Of a stretch of 64,000 bases of DNA, positions 8,319-16,698 are shown in pieces. The notes beneath the pieces are model-generated. The model was not told the origin of the DNA, searched no databases, and was given only the letters and a program-made list of their open reading frames with translations. The stretch's first letter is position 1. Each line of letters starts with the position of its first letter. Source of the stretch: Candidatus Latescibacterota bacterium (GTDB lineage: Bacteria; Latescibacterota; UBA2968; UBA8231); contig JAJEGS010000016.1 in assembly GCA_022819745.1 (NCBI GenBank), positions 62,001-126,000 of the forward strand, given 5' to 3'. The position numbers were made by a program, and so were the translations under genes.

Positions 8319-9214
8319 GATTGGCCTCCTTCCGCGTCGTGGACGTGGGCGACGAAAGCATCCTCCAGGCTCAGATCCATCACGTCCGCGATCTGGCCGC
8401 CCTGCGCTTCTATCTGGGCGGCTTGTTCTGCGCCGTACCCCACCACCGTCAACAGCCGCTGCGCCCCCTCGCCCCGCACCTCCCGCAAGCCGGAGATACC
8501 CGTCAATTCATCCGCATCTTCCGCCAAGCGCACCACCACCCGCTTAGCCGACTGTTTCACCTCATCCACCGTCCCTTCCACTTGTAGCCGACCAGCCTCG
8601 ATAATGGCCACCCGATCGGCCACCCGCTCCACCTCGTGCACCAGATGCGACGACAGAAAAACTGTGCGCCCCTCCTCTTGGATCAGCCCGATAATGCTTT
8701 CGAGAAAGTCGCGCCGCACCACCACGTCCAGCCCCGAGGCTGGCTCATCGAGGATCAGCAGCCGCGGCTCGTGCCCCAAGGCCAAAGCCAAGGCCAGTTG
8801 GGCGTTCATGCCGCGAGAGAGGTGCTTGACCTTCTGTTCCGGGTCCAAGCCAAAACGGTCGATGAAGCCCTCGACTTTGCTTTGATTCCAAGTCTCGTAG
8901 AACTGGCCAGTGAACCAGACTAACTCCCGCACCTTCATCCACCCGTACAGAATCGGATTCTCCGCTACGTACCCCACCTGCCGCCACAACGCCAGCGCGT
9001 CTCGTCCCGGATCTAGCCCTAGCACTTCCACCTGCCCGGCCGTAGGTGTAAGCAAGTTCATCAGTATTTTGATGGTCGTGGTCTTGCCGGCTCCGTTGCG
9101 CCCCAAAAAGCCGCAAACCGCGCCAGCGTGTACCTCTATCTGGAAATCGTCCACAGCCGTGCGCTGGCCAAAGCGGTGAGTCAAACCCTCAACGGCGATT
9201 GCTGTATCAGTCAT
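8315..9214 (-). CDS. ABC transporter ATPase, YtrB/CcmA-like
   Basis: A 299-residue stand-alone nucleotide-binding subunit: Walker A GRNGAGKTT (38-46), Q-loop region VGYVAENPILYGWM, variant signature LSRGM (132-136), Walker B LLILDEP (152-158) and the H-loop in SSHLVHEVE. The C-terminal ~80 residues after the ATPase core match the extension of ABC-2 exporter ATPases. It sits between a GntR regulator (ATGA overlap) and permease copy 2 (GTGA overlap), making a four-gene coupled operon. This is the only ATPase gene in the operon, so it probably energises both permeases. Confidence 0.92.
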   Translation of the reverse strand: MTDTAIAVEGLTHRFGQRTAVDDFQIEVHAGAVCGFLGRNGAGKTTTIKILMNLLTPTAGQVEVLGLDPGRDALALWRQVGYVAENPILYGWMKVRELVWFTGQFYETWNQSKVEGFIDRFGLDPEQKVKHLSRGMNAQLALALALGHEPRLLILDEPASGLDVVVRRDFLESIIGLIQEEGRTVFLSSHLVHEVERVADRVAIIEAGRLQVEGTVDEVKQSAKRVVVRLAEDADELTGISGLREVRGEGAQRLLTVVGYGAEQAAQIEAQGGQIADVMDLSLEDAFVAHVHDAEGGQS

Positions 9215-9603
9215 GTCGATTCGCTTTCCCCTTTGCCAAACTGGTCTAGACGCTTCTGAAAGAGCTGCTGCATCTCCGCCGGACTCAGCCCCAGTTCAGT
9301 CGCCTGGACCAGAGCTTTGTCGAACATTTGCCGCACAATCTCGAATTTTTCCTCCTGACTCATGCTCACCTCCTTTTCGGCCACATACGTGCCCATGCCC
9401 CGCTTTTTGTAGATCACTCCGTCGCGCTCTAACTCCAAATAGGCCCGCACTACGGTATTGGGATTGATCAAGTACTGCCCGGACAGAGCCCGCACCGAGG
9501 GCAATTCGTCGTGCGGCTTGAGCACTTTGGTGGCGATCTGGTACTTCACCTGCTCAATGATCTGCAGGTAGATGGGAACCCCGCTAGATGGATCTATGCG
9601 CAA
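9211..9603 (-). CDS. GntR-family repressor, YtrA subfamily
   Basis: 130 residues: an N-terminal winged helix (PIYLQIIEQVKYQIATKVL, LPSVRALSGQYLINPNTVVR, then RGMGTYVAEKE) and only a short ~55-residue helical tail, as in the YtrA subfamily that controls ABC operons. The assigned start is TTG, preceded by AAGGAG at 9613-9618. Its TGA overlaps the ATPase ATG. A promoter with an inverted repeat lies about 100 bases upstream, so autoregulation of the whole ABC operon is likely. Confidence 0.9.
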   Translation of the reverse strand: MRIDPSSGVPIYLQIIEQVKYQIATKVLKPHDELPSVRALSGQYLINPNTVVRAYLELERDGVIYKKRGMGTYVAEKEVSMSQEEKFEIVRQMFDKALVQATELGLSPAEMQQLFQKRLDQFGKGESEST

Positions 9604-9706
9604 TGGCGACTCTCCTTAGCTGTCCCGCCCCTGCCTCGGGATAATTGTGCGCCGACTATCGCGTATCACAGTGCCTCCTCGTCGAGGAATTTCTCACAGT
9701 GTCGGT

Positions 9707-9759
9707 GTATCGGTATAACGATACAGTGATATAATAAAATACCCTGTATGTTCAGGCAA
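9707..9759 (-). promoter_or_regulatory. sigma-70-like promoter and GntR operator
   Basis: On the minus strand TTGCCT (9754-9759) and TATTAT (9731-9736) are separated by 17 bases. Just downstream, covering the expected start site, lies the perfect inverted repeat GTATCG-N6-CGATAC (9707-9724), flanked by CACTGT elements near 9694 and 9723, with another near 9668. The position suits repression by the GntR product. The link to GntR is inferred from position. Confidence 0.65.
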
Positions 9760-9780
9760 GTACTTTTTTATCCAGTAGGC

Positions 9781-9814
9781 AAAAAAATGGGCCAGCGTTT
9801 TAATGCTGACCCAT
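9781..9814 (-). terminator. rho-independent terminator of the TlpA operon
   Basis: On the minus strand a 10-bp stem (ATGGGTCAGC with ATGGGCCAGC opposite, one G-U-type mismatch) with an eight-base loop is followed by seven T residues. It lies about 75 bases after the stop of the repeat-bearing TlpA gene and separates it from the GntR promoter. Confidence 0.8.
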
Positions 9815-9889
9815 TAATTGCAAAAGATATGTGGGAGCCTAGGCCGCGAGGAATATGCCAGAACTTACAAGGGACGCCTGCTCAGCTTC

Positions 9890-11959
9890 TCACAAGCTCT
9901 TCTCGATCGTCGCCACAATCTCGTCTGTATTGCGTAGTATCCTAAGACGCTCCACGATCAGCCCTTGCGAGTCCACCAAGTAATACGAAGGCAAGGAGTT
10001 CACTTGATAGGACTTGGCCACGTCCGCACCCCAGCCGTCCGCACGCACGTGGACGCCTTCAATCTCGTGTTTATCAACGGCCTCTCGCCAAGCGGCTTCG
10101 TCCGTGTCTAACGACAGATTGAGGAAAACCAAGGGTTGATCCGCCGCCTTTTGCTTGATTCTGCGGAGATCGGGCAGGTCGCCGATACACGGCGCGCACC
10201 AGCTCGCCCAGAAATCGAGCAAAACCACCTGCCCCTTGAACTGGCTCAGCGATACGGGCTGACCGTCGAGATCGTGAAGGGTGAATTCGGGCGCGGGTTG
10301 CCCAGGTTGTAGCTTCAGGGCCTTATATAGAGCCGCTTGGACGGCCTCGGTGTATTCCGGGTACGGGTTGATCTCTTGGAACTCTTCCCACTTGTCCTTG
10401 GTCTCCGCAAAGAATTTGCTGCCGCGCTTGAAGCCCCGGATCAGGTCTTCGGCCAAAAACCAGTAGAGCACTCTCCCCTCCAGCTTTTCTTGGGCCAAAT
10501 CGTATCTTGCCGAAGTACTACTCCACGTCTCCAGAGTAACAGGCCCTGTAGTTGTAGTCATCGAATCAAGCTGGGCCTGCACCGCCTCCGACAGGCCAAG
10601 ACTCGATAAATCGATTCTCTCGGACAACTTGGGCTCTTGGGGGTGTTCGTACATCGAATCGAGTTGGGCACGGGCCGGTTGTGACAGCCACGATAGGTCG
10701 AGTTTTTCGGATAGCTTAGGTGGCTCTTTTTTCAGAGAATCCTGCTTTATTTCGGGCGGCAAGTAGAACGCCACAGATCCACCCGTCGTATCCACTCTGG
10801 CCTCCTTTACCTCACTTGAAGAGAAGAAGCCATAGGATTTGGACTTTTCATGTAAGGAGTCGATTCGGGCTTGCTCAGCCTCCGAAAGGCCAAACACCGA
10901 CAGATCGTAACTCTGGGAGAGCTTGGGACGTCTTTTCTTTTTGTACATTGAGTCGAGCCGGGCCTGAGCCGCCGACAACAAACCGACCGCCGACAAATCA
11001 ACCATCTGCGATAGCTTGAGCGGTCCCTCCTTTTTGTACAAGGCGTCGAGTTGGGCCAAGGTCTCCTCCGACAACTCCAGATTCGATAGATCGTATATCT
11101 CGGACAGCTTGGGCCGCCTAAATGGGTTGAGCATCTTGCCTAACTCCCCGCGACCTCTAGGCGACTGGCCAATAGCTCTACTTGGCCGGCCGAAAGGTCC
11201 GGCTTCATCTCGCCGTTCCCGCGCCTCCCAGTTCAAGGTCCGCTCCAGAAAAGTGCGATAATCCATCGTGCCGATAGCCTTCTCATCAACTAGGGGAATT
11301 TCTTGGAGGAAGTCGTAGTACTTCGGGGGGAGGTCGCTGTTATACTCGCCGTTGGCGAAATAGTAATTCGTCGGGTAGGAAATCAGGAGTCTGGCCCACT
11401 CGTAGTTAAAGTGTGCCACCGCATAGTCGATAAACCCTAACGACAGCGCGTATTCTTTACTCCTTGCGGCCAGAAACTCGAACTGATCTCGACGCCGCTG
11501 ATCTACTTGGCGCTTGAAATCCTCGGCCTCCAGCCCCTCGTAATCCAGACGGGGACGACCAAATTCGGCCATCCATTCAACCACGAAGCGGTTATTGTCG
11601 GCCCCTATACCACTAAACGAGTAGGAAGAATCGGAAAAGCCCTTCTCCACGACCACGTGCAGACTGTCACCGGGTTCAACGAAGAACATCGACCGTTCTT
11701 CATTGTAATAGGCCCTGACGAGGGTCCCTCGGACGACAGGCAGTCCAAAGGAGAAGCGATTCAGACTGTCGAGCGCGACGCGCTCCTCGGAGTCTTCCAG
11801 CGCCGACGGCGACTCGTAGCCAAATGTGATTTCCCGCGAAGTTGGGGACTGGATTTCGCCGGTGATGGTTGCAACCGACGGCTGGCTTTGGGCGCTGGCC
11901 AGACAAGCACTCGACGCTAGCAGTATGGCAATTCGGAGGCTACAATATGCGTTCGTCAT
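9890..11959 (-). CDS. TlpA-like thiol-disulfide protein with expanded internal repeats
   Basis: 689 residues from the ATG at 11959, which has GGAG six bases upstream and overlaps the TGA of a small ORF; an in-frame ATG at 11971 adds four residues. A signal peptide ends near ASAQS. Then come an N-terminal DUF4369-like beta region, a helical region, about five degenerate repeats (around residues 282-471) and a C-terminal redoxin domain with the active site WCAPC (587-591) and cis-Pro loop NSLPSYYLVD. TlpA-type proteins reduce or shuffle disulfides in the envelope. The paralogue upstream lacks most of the repeats. Confidence 0.85.
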   Translation of the reverse strand: MTNAYCSLRIAILLASSACLASAQSQPSVATITGEIQSPTSREITFGYESPSALEDSEERVALDSLNRFSFGLPVVRGTLVRAYYNEERSMFFVEPGDSLHVVVEKGFSDSSYSFSGIGADNNRFVVEWMAEFGRPRLDYEGLEAEDFKRQVDQRRRDQFEFLAARSKEYALSLGFIDYAVAHFNYEWARLLISYPTNYYFANGEYNSDLPPKYYDFLQEIPLVDEKAIGTMDYRTFLERTLNWEARERRDEAGPFGRPSRAIGQSPRGRGELGKMLNPFRRPKLSEIYDLSNLELSEETLAQLDALYKKEGPLKLSQMVDLSAVGLLSAAQARLDSMYKKKRRPKLSQSYDLSVFGLSEAEQARIDSLHEKSKSYGFFSSSEVKEARVDTTGGSVAFYLPPEIKQDSLKKEPPKLSEKLDLSWLSQPARAQLDSMYEHPQEPKLSERIDLSSLGLSEAVQAQLDSMTTTTGPVTLETWSSTSARYDLAQEKLEGRVLYWFLAEDLIRGFKRGSKFFAETKDKWEEFQEINPYPEYTEAVQAALYKALKLQPGQPAPEFTLHDLDGQPVSLSQFKGQVVLLDFWASWCAPCIGDLPDLRRIKQKAADQPLVFLNLSLDTDEAAWREAVDKHEIEGVHVRADGWGADVAKSYQVNSLPSYYLVDSQGLIVERLRILRNTDEIVATIEKSL
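10547..11116 (-). repeat. in-gene repeats, 'KLSxxxDLSxLGLSEAxQAxLDSMY' type
   Basis: About five degenerate coding repeats of roughly 30-35 residues. The shared core is PKLSE.YDLS followed by LGLSEA.QA.LDSMY and a short basic or proline linker (KKKRR, EHPQEP). A 40-residue insert separates the third and fourth. The paralogous gene keeps only one such unit (LSEAIQTQVDSIY), so the array appears to have grown by internal duplication. Confidence 0.8.
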
Positions 11960-12060
11960 GGGGGTCTCCATTTAGTTAGGGCCTGCTCAAGGGACGCTTG
12001 GGCCACAATCCAGCTAATCCCAATAAAGATCAACAGCGCCAATCTAATAAACACCGCCAT
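11956..12060 (-). CDS. possible 34-residue single-helix membrane peptide
   Basis: ATG at 12060 opens the peptide MAVFIRLALLIFIGISWIVA, which then continues as a short charged tail ending WRPP. One hydrophobic helix with Arg6 near the N-terminus. Its TGA overlaps the preferred ATG of the TlpA gene (ATGA), the arrangement expected of a coupled gene pair. No strong ribosome binding site is seen, only AGGTG directly before the ATG. It may be a real small membrane protein, or chance in an otherwise empty 200-base gap. Confidence 0.4.
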   Translation of the reverse strand: MAVFIRLALLIFIGISWIVAQASLEQALTKWRPP

Positions 12061-12169
12061 CACCTATAACTGCACCCCCATCAGCCACAGCCACCATCGT
12101 CCCCACGCCAGCTAGCAAGACAGACCGCACCACAATAGGGGATGATCTCATTCGCAAAGCGCAAAGTTC

Positions 12170-13606
12170 TCACAAGCCCTGCTCGATCATCGCCACAATC
12201 TCATCTGTATCCTTGACTCCAGACAGACGATCTAAGATCAGTCCTTGGGCGTCCACCAAGTAATACGCAGGAAGGACACTTACTTGGTAGCTTTCGGTTA
12301 CCTCCGTACTCCAGCCATCAGCACGCACGTGGACGCCTTCGATCTCGTGGTTATCAACCGCCTTGCGCCAAGCAGCCTCATCCACGTCCAGCGATATGTT
12401 GAGGAAGACGACCGGCCAGCCGACCGTTTCTTCCTTAATTTTGCGGAGATCGGGCAGGTCGCTGATACACGGCTTGCACCAACTCGACCAGAAGTCGAGC
12501 AGCACCACCTGCCCCTTGAACTGGCTCAGCGATACGGGCTGACCGTCGAGATCGTCGAGCGTGAAAGCGGGCGCGGGTTGCCCGGGTTGTAGCTTGAGCG
12601 CCTCATCCAGAGCGGCCTGGACGGGTTCATTGTATTCCGGGTGCGGATTGATCTGCTGGAAATCCTCCCACTTGCGATAGGTCAACGCAAAAGCTGCGCT
12701 GCCGCCGCGTTTGAACCCATCTATCAACTCTCCAGCCAGAAACCAGTAGAGCACTCTCCCCTCCAGTTTCTGCTTGGCCAGATCGTATCTCTTTGCCAAA
12801 TTCCACGTCCGGCCTACTGGAGTAGTGTATATCGAGTCAACCTGGGTCTGGATGGCCTCCGACAGATTCCGGTTTTCCCAGTCTAAGAAAAGTCCCAGAA
12901 ACCAGCGATAACTGCCTGTGCCTATGGCCTTCTCATCCACCAAGGGGATTTCCTGCAGGAAGTCGTAGTACTCCGGGGTGATATCTCCGTTTTCGTGGCC
13001 GTTGACAACGCGATAATTCGTCGGGTATGCCATCATGAGTTCGGCCCACTCGTAATTGAAGTTGGCCGTCGCATGGTCAATGTACCTTGGAGACAGGGAA
13101 TATTTCTCGCGCCCTTCGACTAGAAACTCAAACCGCTCCCGCCGCCACTGCTCTACTTGGCGCTTAAAATCCTCCACCCCCAGATCCTTGTAGCCGCCGA
13201 TGCGGGAGGAGCGGAAGCGCGGCCCCAACTCGGCTATGAAGCGGCTGTTGTCCGCGTTGGGGCCACTGAACGAGTAAGCGCCCTCCTCCACGACGATGTG
13301 CAGACTGTCGCCGGGTTCGACGAAGAAGAGTAATCGCTCTCTCTCGTAATGTCCCCAGACGGAGATCCCTCGGACGACAGATAGCTCAAAGGCGAAGCGG
13401 TCTAGACTATCGAGCACAACGCGCTGCTCGGAGCTTTCCAGCGCCGACGGCGATTCGTAGCCAAATGTGATTTCCCGCGAAGTTGGGTCCCGGATTTCGC
13501 CAGTGATGGTTGCAACCGATGGCTGACTCTGCGCGCTTTCGACAGCTAGCCAAGCACTCGACGCCATGAGTATGGCCATGAGGAGACGACCGTACGGTTT
13601 CCTCAT
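12170..13606 (-). CDS. TlpA-like thiol-disulfide protein, paralogue without repeats
   Basis: 478 residues. A signal peptide ends near VESAQS. The N-terminal domain (VATITGEI.DPTSREITFGYESPSAL) and the helical middle closely match the downstream paralogue, and the C-terminal redoxin domain has WCKPC (Cys377, Cys380) and the loop VLPAYYLVDAQG. GGAG sits about nine bases before the ATG. It lies 18 bases after the PhyH gene on the same strand, so it may share its transcript. The redox role is family knowledge; the target is unknown. Confidence 0.85.
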   Translation of the reverse strand: MRKPYGRLLMAILMASSAWLAVESAQSQPSVATITGEIRDPTSREITFGYESPSALESSEQRVVLDSLDRFAFELSVVRGISVWGHYERERLLFFVEPGDSLHIVVEEGAYSFSGPNADNSRFIAELGPRFRSSRIGGYKDLGVEDFKRQVEQWRRERFEFLVEGREKYSLSPRYIDHATANFNYEWAELMMAYPTNYRVVNGHENGDITPEYYDFLQEIPLVDEKAIGTGSYRWFLGLFLDWENRNLSEAIQTQVDSIYTTPVGRTWNLAKRYDLAKQKLEGRVLYWFLAGELIDGFKRGGSAAFALTYRKWEDFQQINPHPEYNEPVQAALDEALKLQPGQPAPAFTLDDLDGQPVSLSQFKGQVVLLDFWSSWCKPCISDLPDLRKIKEETVGWPVVFLNISLDVDEAAWRKAVDNHEIEGVHVRADGWSTEVTESYQVSVLPAYYLVDAQGLILDRLSGVKDTDEIVAMIEQGL

Positions 13607-13624
13607 AAGACTTTCTCCATTCAG

Positions 13625-14422
13625 CTAGCCGTACGCGCCGTGGTCGAGGAAGCCGAGCAGCCGTTTCAACCGGGGGTTCGCATTTCCATACACATGCGGC
13701 GGCATTTGGTAGTTCATAAACGGGTAGTACTTGTGCCCGACGATCCGGCGCGCATACGTCACTTGGGTGATGTACCGCGTGCGGTCGCTGCGGTTCGGCC
13801 CCCCGCGATGCCACACCTGATTGTTGAACATGACGACGCTCCCCGCCGGCGCGCTGTTGTGGAGGATTTTCTTTTCCCACTCAGATCCCTCGATTTCGAC
13901 CGGCGATTTGCCGAGCAGATGCGTTTTCGGAATCACTTCTGTCCCGCCGTGCGCCGGCGTATCCACATCGGTCAGATAGTAGTTGGCCGTGAAGAACAGC
14001 ACCGGGAGGTGGACGTTCGGCGGCTTGCCGTCTGTGACGACGTAGTGTGGGGCGTCGTCCTGATGCCACGTCGAGAGGCCGCCGCCCGGAAGCGTCTGGA
14101 ACGAGTTGTTGTGAATCACGTGACAATTCGGCGCCACCAACGCCTCCGCGAAGCTCACAATCGGCTCGATATCAAACAGGCGCAGGTTCGCCTCGCTCGT
14201 CTCGAATAGCCGATGCGCGAGCTTCGCGTACTCGCTGTAGTTGTTCAGTCCATTCGGATTGTCCGCCAGCGCCCGGTCCAAATCGGCCCGCAATTGCGCA
14301 CACCAGTCCGGCGGCAGGACGTTTTTAACGAGCAGATACCCGTCGCGATGAAACTGCTCAACCCATTGGGCGATCTGTTCGGCGGATTGTTGGACCCCGG
14401 CGAGGGGCAGTTTTTTTGGCAT
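13625..14422 (-). CDS. phytanoyl-CoA dioxygenase family protein (PhyH) 1
   Basis: An Fe(II)/2-oxoglutarate-dependent oxygenase of 265 residues from the ATG at 14422 (MPKKLPLAG); the longer frame to 14593 would run into the divergent gene. Iron ligands can be read as the HxD of TWHQDDAPH and the distal His of VWHRGGPNRSDRTR, whose Arg would hold 2-oxoglutarate. The N-terminal FHRDGYLLVKNVL is typical PhyH. The substrate is unknown. Such genes are strongly amplified in Latescibacterota/Poribacteria-type genomes, which fits the neighbourhood. Confidence 0.9.
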   Translation of the reverse strand: MPKKLPLAGVQQSAEQIAQWVEQFHRDGYLLVKNVLPPDWCAQLRADLDRALADNPNGLNNYSEYAKLAHRLFETSEANLRLFDIEPIVSFAEALVAPNCHVIHNNSFQTLPGGGLSTWHQDDAPHYVVTDGKPPNVHLPVLFFTANYYLTDVDTPAHGGTEVIPKTHLLGKSPVEIEGSEWEKKILHNSAPAGSVVMFNNQVWHRGGPNRSDRTRYITQVTYARRIVGHKYYPFMNYQMPPHVYGNANPRLKRLLGFLDHGAYG

Positions 14423-14546
14423 TTTGGGCAATCCTATATTTTGTGTGCAAGGCCGATTGGCGTGCCGCGAGGATGATGCCTTTCTTTCCCAAGTGTATAT
14501 AGGCAAAATATGGTGCAGTATCCACCTAACACCTAAAGGAGACGCC

Positions 14547-15494
14547 ATGTACATCCAAGACCAACTCCCCCACGACCGCGTCACCGACGACAACCTGAGC
14601 TACTACAAAGCCATTGGCGTCGATTACCTAACCATCAACTCCCTCCCCCTCGACCTACACACCTACCCCGAGATGGTCGAGTATCTACGAGAAGTCCGCG
14701 CCCGCGCCGAAAAAAACGGTCTCCGCTTGTACAACGCCGCCTTAAGCGGCCCGGACGAAATCACTCTCGCGCAACAAGATCGCGACGCCAAAATCGAGGA
14801 GTGGTGCAACTGGATCCGGGCCATGGGCACCGTCGGCGTCCCTACCCTCGGCTACAATTTCAAACCCGTGGGCAACTTCCGCACCCCCTCGGACACCGGC
14901 CGCGGCGGTGCCCACTACAGCACCTTTGTTTACTCAGAATACGAAGAAGAGAACCACGACTATCCAGCAAAGCACATCGACGAGGACGGAATGTGGGCCA
15001 ATATCGCCTATTTCCACCAGCGCATCGTCCCCATCGCCGAAGAAGCTGGCGTTACCTTGGCCCTACACCCAGACGATCCCCCGCTACCTGAGCCAATGGG
15101 CGGTGCCGCGCGGATCGTCTCCACTCTGGATCAATACGAGAGCATCTTCGCCCTCAACCCCAGCCCCCAAAACGCCATGCTGTTCTGCCAAGGCTGTGTC
15201 ACCGAAATGGGCATTGACGTGTACGAGGCCATCCGCCGCATGGGCCGCCAGGGCAAAATCGCCTACGTCCACTTCCGCAACGTGCGCGGTACGCCCAAGG
15301 ATTTCAGGGAGGTTTTCGTCGACGAGGGCGACGTCGATATGTACCGGGCGATGCAGACCTATAAGGAGGTGGGCTTTAACGGGCCGTTTATGATGGATCA
15401 CACCCCGTCTATCCCCGACGACACAGGCGGACGCCAAGGCCACGCCTACGCCACCGGCTTCATCCGCGCCATGATCCAAGCCGTCTATCGCTAA
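14547..15494 (+). CDS. mannonate dehydratase-like TIM-barrel protein
   Basis: 315 residues from the ATG at 14547, which is preceded by AAAGGAG five bases away; the longer frame from 14424 has no support. It begins with a UxuA-like metal-dependent TIM barrel: DDNLSYYKAIGVDYLTI, TLGYNFKPVG, ALHPDDPPLPEPMGG, FCQGCVTEMG, and the closing MMDHTPSIPDD. UxuA dehydrates D-mannonate to 2-keto-3-deoxygluconate. This protein is shorter than typical UxuA (~350-390), so the exact substrate is uncertain. It forms a two-gene operon with the next gene, one base apart. Confidence 0.82.
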   Translation: MYIQDQLPHDRVTDDNLSYYKAIGVDYLTINSLPLDLHTYPEMVEYLREVRARAEKNGLRLYNAALSGPDEITLAQQDRDAKIEEWCNWIRAMGTVGVPTLGYNFKPVGNFRTPSDTGRGGAHYSTFVYSEYEEENHDYPAKHIDEDGMWANIAYFHQRIVPIAEEAGVTLALHPDDPPLPEPMGGAARIVSTLDQYESIFALNPSPQNAMLFCQGCVTEMGIDVYEAIRRMGRQGKIAYVHFRNVRGTPKDFREVFVDEGDVDMYRAMQTYKEVGFNGPFMMDHTPSIPDDTGGRQGHAYATGFIRAMIQAVYR

Positions 15495-15495
15495 C

Positions 15496-16656
15496 ATGAC
15501 AACAGCAGCCCAAACTCAGATCACCGCTCATGGCGAACATTGGCTAATCAACGGCCAAACCACGTATCACGGGCGACAATATCGCGGCTGGGAGGTTGAG
15601 GGTTTGTTGATGAACAGCCGCATGACAAACGCGGTGTTCGACGACGCAAATCCCGTAACGCGGCCACTTTGGGCGTATCCAGACACGGGCGAATGGGACG
15701 CTGAGCGCAACACAGATGAGTTTATCGCGCAGCTACCAACCTATCGGGCACACGGGTTGTTGGCGGTGACGGTCAATCTGCAGGGCGGGAGCCCTACGGG
15801 GTACTACCGCGAGGCGGGTTTCCGGGAAATTATGGCCGCGCGACGTATGGAGGCCAGCGACGACGTGATGTGGGCTGGCTTGCCAAGTCCGGCTTCGCAA
15901 CCTTGGCACAACTCGGCTTTTGCGCCCGATGGTTCGCTAAAACCTGCATATATGGAGCGTACCGCACGCATCACAGCGGCCTGCGACGAACTGGGGATGG
16001 TGGTGATCCTCGGGTATTTCTACTTCGGGCAGGACGAGCGTTTGACGGACGAGGCCGCGGTGTGCCACGCGGTGGATGAGGCGACGCAGTGGGTTTTGCA
16101 ATCGGGGTACGGCAACGTGCTGATCGAGATCAACAACGAGACGAACGTCCCGCGTTACGAGCATGAGATCCTCCAACCGCATCGCGTGGCTGAACTCATC
16201 GAACGGGCACAATCCCACAAATTGGCTGGGCGGCAGTTGTTGGTGGGCACTTCGTATGGAGGTGGCCGGGTGCCGGACGACGATGTAGTGGCAGCGTCAG
16301 ACTACATCATGCTGCACGGCAACGGCGTTACCCAACCGGCGCGCATCGCTGAGATGGTCGAGCAAACCCGCGCCTTGCCCAGTTACACGGCAAAACCGAT
16401 TCTCTTCACCGAGGACGATCACTTCGCATTCGACGAGCCAGACAACAACTTCCTGTCTGCGCTGTCGGCCTATGCTTCGTGGGGCTACTTCGATCCTGGG
16501 GACGCGGCTGGCGGTTCGTCAACCTTCGGCAACTACCGCGATGGCTATCAGAACATCCCGGTCAACTGGGCCATCAACACGGATCGCAAGCGCAGTTACT
16601 GCGATCTGTTGGCGCAAGTTACTGGGGCGAGCGAGCCGAGTATTCTCCCACGTTAA
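15496..16656 (+). CDS. putative GH5-like glycoside hydrolase
   Basis: 386 residues without a signal peptide. It reads as a clan-A type TIM barrel: a substrate-cleft start (LINGQTTYHGRQYRGWEVEG), the acid/base motif IEINNET (Asn214-Glu215) at the end of a predicted strand, and a second candidate catalytic Glu306 in ILFTEDDH. Length and motif spacing fit a cellulase-fold hydrolase, but the family is not recognised with certainty. Directly following the mannonate-dehydratase-like gene suggests a role in sugar or uronate breakdown. Confidence 0.6.
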   Translation: MTTAAQTQITAHGEHWLINGQTTYHGRQYRGWEVEGLLMNSRMTNAVFDDANPVTRPLWAYPDTGEWDAERNTDEFIAQLPTYRAHGLLAVTVNLQGGSPTGYYREAGFREIMAARRMEASDDVMWAGLPSPASQPWHNSAFAPDGSLKPAYMERTARITAACDELGMVVILGYFYFGQDERLTDEAAVCHAVDEATQWVLQSGYGNVLIEINNETNVPRYEHEILQPHRVAELIERAQSHKLAGRQLLVGTSYGGGRVPDDDVVAASDYIMLHGNGVTQPARIAEMVEQTRALPSYTAKPILFTEDDHFAFDEPDNNFLSALSAYASWGYFDPGDAAGGSSTFGNYRDGYQNIPVNWAINTDRKRSYCDLLAQVTGASEPSILPR

Positions 16657-16698
16657 ATATCTCGTCTCCGCGCCATAATCCAAGCCGTAAATTGCCGC

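Larger units (their letters stand above)
3983..8368 (-). repeat. tandem duplication, about 2.2-kb unit, permease gene plus flanks
   Basis: Two copies of the permease-propeller gene lie head to tail. Their downstream flanks share an identical 22-base stretch at 3983-4004 and 6201-6222 (2218 bases apart). Upstream of both genes an identical 32-base stretch occurs at 6141-6172 and 8337-8368; at the second site it encodes the ATPase C-terminus (LEDAFVAHVHD). The duplicated unit therefore began inside the ATPase gene and ended past the permease stop, leaving an ATPase tail between the two copies. Confidence 0.85.

Noticed and set aside
9748..9945. 65-codon plus-strand ORF between the GntR promoter and the TlpA gene
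   Set aside because: It runs through the promoter -35 region and the hairpin terminator, and has no family pattern.
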